Source: Hyphomicrobiales bacterium
Lineage (GTDB): Bacteria; Pseudomonadota; Alphaproteobacteria; Rhizobiales; Xanthobacteraceae
Direction of reading: 5' to 3'
Length of the DNA: 36,936 bases
NCBI GenBank assembly: GCA_013911975.1
Contig: JACESF010000043.1
Location: 1 to 36,936, forward strand
The notes below the pieces were generated by a model. That model was not told the DNA's origin. It made no database searches and was given only the letters and a program-made list of their open reading frames with translations. The stretch's first letter is position 1. The number at the start of each line of letters is the position of its first letter. The translations under genes were made by a program, and so were the position numbers. This document shows, one piece after another, positions 1-7,887 of the stretch.

Positions 1-178
1 CACCCTGGGCGCCGCCGACTATCTGCCCAAGCCCGATGCCTCGCGCGGCAGCGCCCGCTTGAGGATGCGCAGGCCGAGGCTGCGCACCTTGGTGGTCAGC
101 TCGCGCCGGAAATCGTCGGCGGCCGCCATGCCGCGCGAGGCATCGGGCTTGGGCAGATAGTCGGCGGCGCCCAGGGTG
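1..178. repeat. 50-bp perfect inverted repeat at the window edge
   Basis: Bases 1-50 are the exact reverse complement of bases 129-178, with a 78-bp spacer (51-128). The match ends at base 51 and could continue to the left of the window. The right arm is ordinary cheB coding sequence covering the receiver segment ADYLPKP, so the left arm is the copy. Because the repeat touches base 1, a fold-back chimera at a contig end is the simplest explanation; a real short inversion is the alternative. Confidence 0.95.
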
Positions 179-513
179 AGCGCCTTCAGGCTCACTTCCG
201 CGCCGCGGCGGGTGAGGGCGGACGCGACGAGAACCGCCACGCCGGGCCGGCGCTCCAGGATCAGCGGCAGGGCGGTGAGGCCGTCCATGCCGGGCATTTC
301 CAGATCCAGCACCACCACGTCGGGCTGGGTCTTCTGCACGTCGTTCGCCGCCAGCTGGCCGTTGGCATGGGTCGCGACGATCTCGACGCCCTTCTCCTCG
401 GAGAGCCAGCGCGAGACGATGCCGCGAACCATCACGGAATCATCCACCACCATGACCCGGATGGGGCGGGGAGCGTCTGCCGCTTCGAGGGTTTGGGGCG
501 CCGGAGCGGTCAT
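19..513 (-). CDS. cheB: CheB methylesterase, receiver domain only, 3' end broken by the inverted repeat
   Basis: CheB is the chemoreceptor methylesterase/deamidase; phosphorylation of its receiver domain by CheA activates it for adaptation. Residues 17-135 form a receiver domain with acidic pair D24-D25, phosphoacceptor D70 in VVVLDLEMPG, and K122 in LPKP. The catalytic methylesterase domain of the usual ~350-residue protein is missing. Codons 1-154 (513 down to 52) read as normal CheB. From codon 155 the frame enters the inverted copy of bases 129-178, so the last ten residues and the stop at 19-21 are antisense-derived. The ATG overlaps the cheY stop by 4 bp, so cheB is the fourth visible gene of the cheA-cheW-cheY-cheB unit, and cheR may follow to the left. 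The receiver could in principle belong to another protein, but the VDDSVMVR start and the position make CheB the best call. Confidence 0.85.
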   Translation of the reverse strand: MTAPAPQTLEAADAPRPIRVMVVDDSVMVRGIVSRWLSEEKGVEIVATHANGQLAANDVQKTQPDVVVLDLEMPGMDGLTALPLILERRPGVAVLVASALTRRGAEVSLKALTLGAADYLPKPDASRGMAAADDFRRELTTKVRSLGLRILKRALPREASGLGR

Positions 514-890
514 TCGGAAAGCTCTTGGATCAGGCCGACGACTTCCAGCTTCTCGTTCAGGATGTCCGCATCGAACGGCTTCATGATGTATTCGTCCGCA
601 CCCAGCGACAGCGCCTGCGTGATGTGGTCGATGTCGTTCATGGTGGTGCAGAAGATCACCTTGGGCGTCGTGCCGCCGGGGCTCGCGCGCAGGCTCTTCA
701 GGAATTCCAGGCCGTTCATGACGGGCATGTTCCAGTCCAGGAGGATCATGTCCGGCATGGCGTCGTAGCAGGCGGCCAGGGCTTCCTGGCCGTTCTGCGC
801 TTCGGTGACGGTGAAGGACTGCCGCTCCAGCAAGCGCCGCGCCACCATCCGCACGACGCGGGAATCGTCGACCACCAGGGCTGTCTTCAT
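510..890 (-). CDS. cheY: CheY chemotaxis response regulator
   Basis: This 126-residue single-domain receiver carries the phosphoryl signal from CheA to the motor switch, or acts as a phosphate sink as some alphaproteobacterial CheY proteins do. It shows acidic pair D8-D9, phosphoacceptor D52 in ILLDWNMPVMNG, T82/T83 and K104 in IMKPF. A strong ribosome binding site (GAGGAGG) sits 6 bp before the ATG. The gene lies 27 bp after cheW and overlaps cheB by 4 bp. In alphaproteobacteria the CheY encoded in the che operon is often called CheY2; which role this one plays cannot be told from sequence. Confidence 0.93.
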   Translation of the reverse strand: MKTALVVDDSRVVRMVARRLLERQSFTVTEAQNGQEALAACYDAMPDMILLDWNMPVMNGLEFLKSLRASPGGTTPKVIFCTTMNDIDHITQALSLGADEYIMKPFDADILNEKLEVVGLIQELSE

Positions 891-917
891 GTTTTCCTCC
901 TCACGCCGGGCTCAGGC

Positions 918-1391
918 TCAGGCGGCGTTGCGGCGTGCGCCGAGCCGGGCCAGGGCACGCTCGACATCGAGCACGAGCATCAGTTCGTTCGACAGGCGGT
1001 GAACGCCGATCACCAGCTCGGCCCAGCGCGGGTCGAGATTGGCCGGGTTCGCCTCCCGCTTCGCGCCTTCCAGGACGAGCACCTCTCCCACCTCGTCGAT
1101 GACGAGGCCGAAGGCTTCGCCGTGCCGCTCGATGCCCACGGCGGTCCGGGTCTCGCCATTGGAGGTGAGGCCCAGGAGGCGGCGCATGTTGACCATGGTG
1201 ACGATCCGGCCGCGCAGGTTCAGCACGCCCTGGATCTCGGCGGGCGCCATCGGCACCCGCGTCACCCGGTCCGGGGTGAACACTTCGTGGACGATCTCGA
1301 TGGGGACTCCGAAGAGCTGACCCGCGATGCGCACCGTCACGTACTGGATAACGCCCGTGGCCTTGTCGGCGTCGGTTTGTGCCTTGCTCAT
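918..1391 (-). CDS. cheW: CheW chemotaxis coupling protein
   Basis: This 157-residue protein is a single CheW (SH3-like) domain, which links chemoreceptor tips to the CheA kinase in the cytoplasmic signalling array. Recognisable family segments are QYVTVRIAGQLFGVPI (residues 16-31), the VTRVPMAPAEIQGVLNLRG stretch (about 43-61) and FGLVIDEVGEVL (about 93-104). The length is normal for the family. The start codon overlaps the cheA stop by 4 bp, so translation is probably coupled to cheA, and cheY follows after 27 bp. Confidence 0.95.
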   Translation of the reverse strand: MSKAQTDADKATGVIQYVTVRIAGQLFGVPIEIVHEVFTPDRVTRVPMAPAEIQGVLNLRGRIVTMVNMRRLLGLTSNGETRTAVGIERHGEAFGLVIDEVGEVLVLEGAKREANPANLDPRWAELVIGVHRLSNELMLVLDVERALARLGARRNAA

Positions 1392-4123
1392 GCCGCTTCT
1401 CCCTGGGCGGAGCCGGTGAATTCCTGGAGGGCCGAGATCAGGCCCGGACGGTCGAACTTGGCGACGCAGTCGGTGAACCCGGCGGCGCGGCCGCGCTGGA
1501 TCGCCAGCGAGGGGTTGGAGCCCGCCATGGCGATGATCGGCACGTCGCGCATGCCGAGCCGGCCGCGCACCGCCTCGGCGAAGCTGAAGCCGTCCATCTC
1601 CGGCATCTCGACGTCGCTGACGATGGCGGCGAAGCTGTTGTCGGCGGCGAGCCGCTCCAGCGCCTCATGGGCGGAGGCGCAGGCGATGACCGTGTAGCCC
1701 TTCCCCTTCAGCACCGGCTGAAGGAGGTTCCGGAAAAAAGGGCTGTCGTCCACCAGGAGCAGGCGCGGCTGCTCGCTCTTGGAGGGAAGCTGGTCGCCGT
1801 CGTCCACGAAGGCCTGGGAGAGGAAGTAGCCGACGTCCAGCACCTCCGTCGCGCGGCCATGGATGATGGCGCCGCCCAGCGTCTGGGGCGAGGAGGACGC
1901 GATCTCCAGGTCGAGCCGGCTCTCCACGATGTCCACGATCTCGTCCACCGCGAGGCCCATGACCTGGGTCTCGTGGGAGAAGATCAGCATGGGGCGGGTG
2001 CCCACGCCCTTCTCGGCGGGCGCGCCCGTGGCCACGAGGATCGGGATGAGCTTGCCGCGATACTGGATGACCGAGCGGCCATCGACCTTCTCGATGGTCT
2101 CCTGGGCCAGTTCCTCGAGGCGCGTGACCAGCGAGAGCGGTACGGCGCGGATGTCCTCGGACCCGGCGCGGAACAGCAGCAGGGACATGACCTGGTCCGC
2201 GTCCGTGTCGGTCTGGACGGCGCTCGCCAGCACGTTGGCGGCGGCGGTCTCGGAGGTGGCGGCCACCGACTGGGCGAGGCCGTTGGGGTCGATGATCATG
2301 ATGACATGACCATCGCCGAGGATGGTGCTGCCGGAGACCAGCGACACCTGCCGAAGGACCGAGGACATGGGCTTCACCACGATTTCCTCGGTGTGGGAGA
2401 CGCTGTCCACCACCACGCCGAAGCTCTCGTTGCCCACGTGCATGACCGCGATGAGGCGGTTCTCGAACTCCTCCTCGGTGGTCTCCTGGGCGGAGTCCAC
2501 GAGGCCCAGCAGGCGGCCGAGATGCAGGATCGGCAGGAGCTGGTTGCGCAGGCACAGGACCGGGGAATCGTTCAGGCGGCGCACCGCATGCTCGGAATCC
2601 GCCTTCACCCGCACCAGCTCCAGCACCGCGTTCTGCGGGATGGCGAAGCGGTCGCCGGACACTTCCACGATCAGCGCCGGCATGATGGCGAGCGTGAGCG
2701 GGATCTTGATGATGAAGGTCGAGCCGGTGCCGGCCTTGGACTGGACGTCCACCGTGCCGCCGATGGCCTCGATGTTGGAGCGCACCACGTCCATGCCGAC
2801 GCCGCGGCCGGAGACGCTCGTCACCTTGGCGGCGGTGGAGAAGCCGGCGGCGAAGATGAAGCGGAAGATCTGGCCGTCCGACATCTTGGCCAGCTCGGCC
2901 TCGTCGGCGAGCCCGTTCTCCAGCGCCTTCGCCTTGATGCGCGCGAGGTCGAGGCCCTTGCCGTCGTCCGAGATCTTCACGATCACGAACCCGCCCTCAT
3001 GATAGGCGGACAGGCGGATCAGGCCCTTCTCCGGCTTGCCGAGGCGGCGCCGGTCCTCGGGCATTTCCAGCCCGTGGTCCGCCGAGTTGCGGACCATGTG
3101 GGTGAGCGGGTCCTTGATCTGGTCGAGCACCTGGCGGTCGAGCTCGGTCTCGCTGCCGTGCATCTCCAGCTCGACCTGCTTGCCCAGTTCCTGCGCCAGG
3201 TCGCGCACGATGCGCGGCAGCTTCTGCCAGGCATTGCCGATGGGCTGCATGCGGGTGCGCATGATGGCGTCCTGCAGCTCTCCGGTCACGTTGGAGAGGC
3301 GCTGCAGCGACACCTTGTAGTCGTGGTCCTCGTTGCGCCGGGCGATCTCCAGGAGCTGGTTGCGGGTCAGCACCAGTTCCGAGACCATGGTCATGAGGTG
3401 TTCGAGCATGCCCACGCTGACGCGGATGGACTGCGCGGCCACCGGCGTGCCGTGGCCGCCGTCCTCGTCCTTCTTCGCGGTGGGTTCGCCATCCTTCACC
3501 AGGACCGGCTTGGCGGGCGCGGCCTTCGGCTTCTCCTCCGCGGCGGCCTTCGCCGGGGCCGGGGCCGGCGTGGATGCCTTCGCGGACGGCGCCTTCATGG
3601 GCACCTCCACCTCGGTCTGGCGGAACAGGCGCTCCAGCTCGTCCAGCGGGATCTCGCCGGGCAGCAGCTCGCGCTCCAGGGTCTGCTGCACGGCGCCGAC
3701 CGGGGCGGCGCTCTTGGCGGGCTCGGGCGCCGGGGCGGCGGCGATCTCCAGGGCCGCCATGGCGAGAAGCTGGTCGATGAGGTCCGCGTCGGACCCCTCG
3801 GGCTCGGCGCCCTCGTTGATCTCCAGCTCGGCCAGGAGCAGCTTGATGCGGTCGATGGACACCAGGACCAGGCTCACCGCGTCGGGCGTGACGGGCATGC
3901 CTTCGCGGAACTTGTCCATCAGGGTCTCGGCGGCGTGGGCGAGCGCCGCGAGGCGCGTCAGCCCGATGAAGCCGCAGGTTCCCTTGATGGTGTGAACCAG
4001 CCTGAAGATGTTGTTCAGGATCTCGCGGTTGTTCGGGTCCCGCTCGAACTTGACGAGCTCCGCGTCGGCCACGTCGAGGCTCTCGCTCGTCTCCGTCAGG
4101 AATTCCCGCAGCAAATCATCCAT
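1388..4123 (-). CDS. cheA: CheA hybrid histidine kinase with two CheW-like domains and a C-terminal receiver
   Basis: CheA autophosphorylates in response to chemoreceptors and passes phosphate to CheY and CheB. At 911 residues it is much longer than E. coli CheA (654). Visible domains: HPt (1-105, phosphoacceptor H44 in VHTIKG); a Pro/Ala/Lys-rich linker (125-230) with no obvious P2 domain; dimerisation helices (about 231-300); HATPase (300-475) with N346 in MVRNSADHGLE, DDGKG at 386-390 and GRGVGMDVV at 439-447; a first CheW-like domain (about 482-618); a second, more diverged one (about 646-772); and a receiver (785-905) with D792/D793, D837 in SDVEMPEMDG and K889. The receiver keeps all acceptor residues, so it is probably a working phosphate acceptor or sink. 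The gene begins the che unit, is preceded by 238 bp without a gene, and overlaps cheW by 4 bp. Confidence 0.96.
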   Translation of the reverse strand: MDDLLREFLTETSESLDVADAELVKFERDPNNREILNNIFRLVHTIKGTCGFIGLTRLAALAHAAETLMDKFREGMPVTPDAVSLVLVSIDRIKLLLAELEINEGAEPEGSDADLIDQLLAMAALEIAAAPAPEPAKSAAPVGAVQQTLERELLPGEIPLDELERLFRQTEVEVPMKAPSAKASTPAPAPAKAAAEEKPKAAPAKPVLVKDGEPTAKKDEDGGHGTPVAAQSIRVSVGMLEHLMTMVSELVLTRNQLLEIARRNEDHDYKVSLQRLSNVTGELQDAIMRTRMQPIGNAWQKLPRIVRDLAQELGKQVELEMHGSETELDRQVLDQIKDPLTHMVRNSADHGLEMPEDRRRLGKPEKGLIRLSAYHEGGFVIVKISDDGKGLDLARIKAKALENGLADEAELAKMSDGQIFRFIFAAGFSTAAKVTSVSGRGVGMDVVRSNIEAIGGTVDVQSKAGTGSTFIIKIPLTLAIMPALIVEVSGDRFAIPQNAVLELVRVKADSEHAVRRLNDSPVLCLRNQLLPILHLGRLLGLVDSAQETTEEEFENRLIAVMHVGNESFGVVVDSVSHTEEIVVKPMSSVLRQVSLVSGSTILGDGHVIMIIDPNGLAQSVAATSETAAANVLASAVQTDTDADQVMSLLLFRAGSEDIRAVPLSLVTRLEELAQETIEKVDGRSVIQYRGKLIPILVATGAPAEKGVGTRPMLIFSHETQVMGLAVDEIVDIVESRLDLEIASSSPQTLGGAIIHGRATEVLDVGYFLSQAFVDDGDQLPSKSEQPRLLLVDDSPFFRNLLQPVLKGKGYTVIACASAHEALERLAADNSFAAIVSDVEMPEMDGFSFAEAVRGRLGMRDVPIIAMAGSNPSLAIQRGRAAGFTDCVAKFDRPGLISALQEFTGSAQGEAA

Positions 4124-4361
4124 TGTTCTTCTCCAACGGTGCGGTCCCCGGGCAGGTGCGGCCCCAAGGCGCTAAAGTTCCCCTCGATGGTGCCCCTGCG
4201 CCTCCGGCGGGCCATCGCCCCGACGGGGGGCGAACGCAGGCCATGCCGGTGGCGCAGGTACCACCAGGATCCCCGGGAGCCGGGTGCCGCAGGCTCGCGG
4301 ACCACGACCGGAAAGGACCCAACCCGTGAGGCGTGCCGCCGGGGCGGCGCGCCTCGTCTCG

Positions 4362-6035
4362 TCACGCAGCGCGGACGCGCTCGATGAAATTGTCCACCTG
4401 GGAGCGCAGGTTGTCGGCCTGCGAGGCAAGGTCGGACGCGGACCGCACGATCTCGCCGGAAACCCGGCCGGTGTCGGCGGCGGCGGTGCTGACCGTGGTG
4501 ATGCTGGAGGACACTTCCAGCGTCCCCTGCGCGGCCTGGTGCACGTTCTGGGCGATCTCGCCCGTCGCCGCGCCCTGTTCCTCGATGGCGGCGGCGATGG
4601 AGGCGGAGATCTCGTCGATGCGGCGGATGGTGCCGGAGATGCCCTCGATGGCCCGCACCACCTCGTTGGTGGCGCCCTGCACGGCGGAGATCTGCGAGGA
4701 GATCTCGTCCGTGGCCTTCGAGGTCTGCTCGGCCAGCGTCTTCACTTCCATGGCCACCACGGCGAAGCCGCGGCCCGCCTCGCCCGCCCGGGCCGCCTCG
4801 ATGGTGGCATTCAGGGCCAGCAGGTTGGTCTGGGCGGCGATGTCGGTGATGAGGTTCACCACCTTGCCGATGCGCTCGGCGCTGGCGGACAGGCCGCGCA
4901 CCACTTCGACGGTGCCGGTGGCCTGGTCGGTGGCCTCGCCGGCGATCCGGGCGGCGGTGGACACCTGGGCGCCGATCTCGCGCACCGAGGCGGCCAGCTC
5001 TTCCGCGGCCGAGGCGGCGATCTGCACGTTGCTGGTGGCCTGCTCGGCGGCGGCGGCCACCACGGTGGACTGGCGGGAGGTCTGGTCGGCGGACGAATTC
5101 ATGGTGGAGGCGCTGCTCTCCAACTGCGACACGGCGGCGGCCACGGTGCGCACCACGCCCGACACTTCCTGGTCGAAGCGGTCGGCGAGGTCGCGCATCA
5201 CCTGGCGCTTCTCCGCTTCCATGCGCCCGGCGGAGGCGGCCTGCTCCTCGCGCATCCGCTCGGCGTCGCGCAGTTCCACCAGCAGCCGGTCGGTGCTGCG
5301 CCAGAGGTCGCCCACCTCGTCATTGCCGAGCTTCTGCTCGACCGTGATGTTGAGGTCGCCGGACGCCACCCGCTTCAGCGCGTCCGCGATGCGAGCGATG
5401 GGGCGGCTCAGCGTGATGATGCCCACATAGAGCGCGATGCCGATACCCACCAGCAGGCCGATGATTGCGGTGGCGATGATGACGGTGCTGGTCTGGACCC
5501 GCAATTGCTCCGCCCGGTCCGCGAGCGGCGCCATGGCGGCTTCCTGGATGGCGGTGTACTTGCCGAGGGACTCCTGCAGCGCCTTGCGATTGGCGCGGTT
5601 GGCGTCGTTGTTGCCCTGCTTGTTCGCGGCGTCGGGGCCTTCCTCGACGGCGAGCCGGGCGGTCTCGGCGCGGAACTGGCGGAACTTGACGATGTCGTCG
5701 GCCAACTGGGCCACCACGGCCGCCTCTTCCGGCGGGGCGAGATCGCGGGCCTGAGTGGCGGCCTTGTCCAGCTTGTCGAGGTTGCGCAGGATGCCCGCCG
5801 CGAACGGCTTGGCCTGCTCCTTGGTATCGGACATGTAGGTGCCGCGTGCCTCCATCACGACCGTCGTGATGAGGTTGTTCATGTGCTCCGACAGGAACAG
5901 GCGGCGCGAGACTTCGTCCAGTTCCTGGATGAAGGCGGATTCCTGCTTGATCGCATACATGGACACGCCGGCCAGGGTGACCGTGGACACCCCGAGCACC
6001 GCGACGATCCCGTAGATCTTGTTGATGATCTTCAT
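4362..6035 (-). CDS. methyl-accepting chemotaxis protein (transmembrane chemoreceptor)
   Basis: This 557-residue inner-membrane chemoreceptor has TM1 at about residues 9-29, a periplasmic helical sensor at 30-183 (four-helix-bundle type judging by length and helical pattern), TM2 at 184-204, a HAMP domain at about 206-255 and a long cytoplasmic signalling coiled coil. The conserved hairpin tip is ITDIAAQTNLLALNA followed by EAARAGEAGRGFAVVA (about 397-428). There is no C-terminal NWETF-type pentapeptide for CheR/CheB tethering; the protein ends IERVRAA. The start has a good ribosome binding site (GAGGAG). The gene follows the 6053-6577 gene by only 17 bp and lies 238 bp before cheA, so it appears to be read from the flgJ-flgN side. 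An Azorhizobium receptor, TlpA1, is known upstream of its che cluster; orthology here is only inferred. Confidence 0.93.
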   Translation of the reverse strand: MKIINKIYGIVAVLGVSTVTLAGVSMYAIKQESAFIQELDEVSRRLFLSEHMNNLITTVVMEARGTYMSDTKEQAKPFAAGILRNLDKLDKAATQARDLAPPEEAAVVAQLADDIVKFRQFRAETARLAVEEGPDAANKQGNNDANRANRKALQESLGKYTAIQEAAMAPLADRAEQLRVQTSTVIIATAIIGLLVGIGIALYVGIITLSRPIARIADALKRVASGDLNITVEQKLGNDEVGDLWRSTDRLLVELRDAERMREEQAASAGRMEAEKRQVMRDLADRFDQEVSGVVRTVAAAVSQLESSASTMNSSADQTSRQSTVVAAAAEQATSNVQIAASAAEELAASVREIGAQVSTAARIAGEATDQATGTVEVVRGLSASAERIGKVVNLITDIAAQTNLLALNATIEAARAGEAGRGFAVVAMEVKTLAEQTSKATDEISSQISAVQGATNEVVRAIEGISGTIRRIDEISASIAAAIEEQGAATGEIAQNVHQAAQGTLEVSSSITTVSTAAADTGRVSGEIVRSASDLASQADNLRSQVDNFIERVRAA

Positions 6036-6052
6036 GTTCCCACTCCTCGGGA

Positions 6053-6577
6053 CTAGTGCGCGGCCTTCGCCGGCTTTTCTGCGTTGTCGGATTTGGACGG
6101 CGGCGCTGGGCTCGACATGTCCGCCATCTTCCGCATGTCGTTTTTGTCGATGTAATTGATGCTGTCGACGAGGACGTCCTGGATGATCTCGCCATTCATC
6201 TTGGCGTTTGCTTCTTTTTTGATGTTGTCCAGCATTTCCTTGAGGTTGTACTTGGAAAGCTTTCCGGTATCGATGCGGCCGTTATTGTAGATCTCGGTGA
6301 AGGCGGCGCTGGTGGCGAACACCTGCGGGTCCACCCCGAGGCGCCGGAGCTGCCCGGAATCCGTGGTGATCACGAGCTTGGCGATCACGTAGCCGCGCAC
6401 GCTGCCATCGATGATCATCGGCACGTTGATGGTCGCGAGCCGCCGGTATTCGGGGCCGCCGCTGAAGGGCATCTCCGCCTTTACGTCCGTCGCGCCTGCC
6501 GCCCAATAGGCGGTGCCGTAGATGGACAGAAGCGTGACGACGCAGACCCACAGGCCGATGAAGAGGAAGCGGATCAC
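6053..6577 (-). CDS. membrane-anchored protein of unknown function, possibly FliL-like
   Basis: I do not recognise this 174-residue protein with certainty. It starts with GTG, overlapping the flgN stop by 4 bp. Residues 3-24 form one hydrophobic segment that would anchor it in the inner membrane with the rest in the periplasm. The body has a beta-rich part (INVPMIIDGSVRGYVIAKLV, about 50-69) and a helical part ending in MNGEIIQDVLVDSINYI. That layout recalls FliL, whose periplasmic domain has strands followed by a helix and a strand, and FliL from this window ends in a comparable GKLAELVIEQMVV. The last 25 residues are polar, rich in Pro, Ser, Lys and Ala. Its place between flgN and a chemoreceptor gene argues for a motility role. 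A structure comparison would be needed to call it a FliL paralogue. Confidence 0.7.
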   Translation of the reverse strand: MIRFLFIGLWVCVVTLLSIYGTAYWAAGATDVKAEMPFSGGPEYRRLATINVPMIIDGSVRGYVIAKLVITTDSGQLRRLGVDPQVFATSAAFTEIYNNGRIDTGKLSKYNLKEMLDNIKKEANAKMNGEIIQDVLVDSINYIDKNDMRKMADMSSPAPPSKSDNAEKPAKAAH

Positions 6578-7050
6578 GTCATCCCCCGCCCATAGGCCAT
6601 GGCGGTGGAATAGGTGCCGTCGGATTCCGCGTCGCGGATGGCGGTGTGGAGGATGGAGCCCACCTCCTGCGCCGCCGTCAGATGCAGGCCGAGCAGCTCG
6701 AAATTCTGCTGGAGCGCTTCACGCAGCGCGCGCACCCGGTTCAGCGTGCCGGTGTCCAGGCGCGGGGGCACCGCGCGGGCGATCCGGGTCAGCTCCAGCA
6801 GGCTGCGGCTCTTGCGGCGGCTGATCTCGGCGAAGTCGATGTCCGCGTGCGCCCGCAGCGCCAGCGTCTCCTCGCGGACCAGCTCCTCCAGTCGGTCCAG
6901 CGCGCTTCCGAGCGTGCAGGGGGACGAGGCTTCAAGGGCGCGGTCATCCATGGAACGCTCCAATGCGTGCGCAGCCGGCGTGAGCGAGGGGAGGGTCCGC
7001 TCTTCTTCCAGAAGCAGCGGATAGAGGGGATTTTTGTCGGCAGCGGTCAT
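6574..7050 (-). CDS. flgN: FlgN-like export chaperone for hook-filament junction proteins
   Basis: FlgN-type proteins are small cytoplasmic chaperones that hold FlgK and FlgL before export. This 158-residue protein is predicted almost wholly helical. It has the LxxLVREETLALR helix (about residues 52-65), the DFAEISRRKSRSLLELTR segment that FlgN proteins share, and a C-terminal SDGTYS motif typical of alphaproteobacterial FlgN. The first 45 residues are less conserved, so an internal start such as M34 is possible, but the upstream ATG overlaps the flgJ stop by 4 bp, which favours it. Its substrates flgK and flgL lie elsewhere on the same strand (12662-15143). Confidence 0.75.
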   Translation of the reverse strand: MTAADKNPLYPLLLEEERTLPSLTPAAHALERSMDDRALEASSPCTLGSALDRLEELVREETLALRAHADIDFAEISRRKSRSLLELTRIARAVPPRLDTGTLNRVRALREALQQNFELLGLHLTAAQEVGSILHTAIRDAESDGTYSTAMAYGRGMT

Positions 7051-7562
7051 GACTTCGCCTCGACGGGTTTGGGCGGCGCCGGGAGGTTGTCGGTCGCCGC
7101 GGACGTGCGCGCGACGCTCTCGGCGACGCGGTGGGCGATGCCGATGCCACCCACCTTCGACACCTCGTTGGCGATCTTCTCGGACAGCATGGAGCGCCAG
7201 ACCTCGCCGGCGGTGCCCGAGCCGAACACGTTGGACGCCTTCGCGGGCATCATGCTCTGCACGAAGCTGGAGAGGACCATGGCCTCGAACTGGCGGTAAT
7301 TGTCGGAATTGCCCTGCACCGCGCCCTTCTGGGCGAGGGCGGTGGCATTGCGCAGATTGAGCGAGGCCGACGGGCCCAGGGTGGACAATTGCTCCACCGG
7401 CAGCCCCACCTGCCGCATCTCGCTGTCGAAGCGGCCGGAAAAGGCGGTGGCCGAGGAGGTGGAGGAGGCTTGCCGGAGCCGCGTGGCCATCGCCTGCGCC
7501 TTGCTCGGATCGGCGGCGTTGATCACGTCGAGGATCAGATCTGAAGGAGGCTGAATACCCAT
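7047..7562 (-). CDS. flgJ: FlgJ-type rod-binding protein without the muramidase domain
   Basis: This 171-residue protein matches the N-terminal rod-binding half of FlgJ, which acts as a scaffold for rod assembly in the periplasm. The diagnostic segment is residues about 88-140: FEAMVLSSFVQSMMP, then FGSGTAGEVWRSMLSEKIA, then GGIGIA. The C-terminal peptidoglycan hydrolase domain of enterobacterial FlgJ (about 313 residues) is absent, as is common in alphaproteobacteria, where another enzyme opens the wall. An AGGA ribosome binding site precedes the ATG. It is the first gene of a coupled run flgJ-flgN-6053 gene-chemoreceptor, after a 325-bp gap. Confidence 0.82.
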   Translation of the reverse strand: MGIQPPSDLILDVINAADPSKAQAMATRLRQASSTSSATAFSGRFDSEMRQVGLPVEQLSTLGPSASLNLRNATALAQKGAVQGNSDNYRQFEAMVLSSFVQSMMPAKASNVFGSGTAGEVWRSMLSEKIANEVSKVGGIGIAHRVAESVARTSAATDNLPAPPKPVEAKS

Positions 7563-7887
7563 TGTCCTGCTGCTCTTAGTCCAGGTTCAGTCACCATCCT
7601 TGCGCCTTCAAGCTGTCGGCAGGCTTGCACGCGCCGGACGGGTGCAGCGGGCGGGCGGGCAAAACGATCCGCTTTGGCAGGCAAAGGGTCATCCGAAATG
7701 GCAGGGTGGGGCGGCATCCGGCGGCCGTTCGCCGTCTGGCGCGCGCGCAACTGAGCCGGCGCCGGATTTCCGGCCGCACGGCGGCCCACGGCCGGCGGAT
7801 GGGGCGGATGCGATCTCGGATGTGGCTTGCCCGGATGGGGCTTTTCTCGGGTCCCCTGATCGGGGCTCGGCAACCCCAGCAGGGGCG
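7563..7887. other. 325-bp gene-free gap between fliJ-like gene and flgJ
   Basis: No frame here looks coding. The part next to the fliJ-like stop is rich in short G/C palindromes (for example CCCC-TGAT-CGGGG around 7854-7866, and GCCGGA-TT-TCCGGC near 7761-7774), but none is followed by a U-tract on the minus strand, so I do not call a terminator. CGGATG occurs four times at 7796, 7805, 7817 and 7832. The promoter of flgJ should lie in this gap; I could not pick out convincing -35/-10 or -24/-12 boxes by eye. Confidence 0.6.

Noticed and set aside
4330..4353. GC-rich hairpin just after the chemoreceptor gene as a terminator
   Set aside because: The stem is imperfect on the minus strand (one A-C mismatch) and no U-run follows, so termination cannot be supported.
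1379..4387. 1002-codon open frame on the plus strand opposite cheA
   Set aside because: It is antisense to a fully conserved cheA and its product is His/Gly/Asp/Leu-rich low-complexity sequence, the usual artefact of high-GC third positions.
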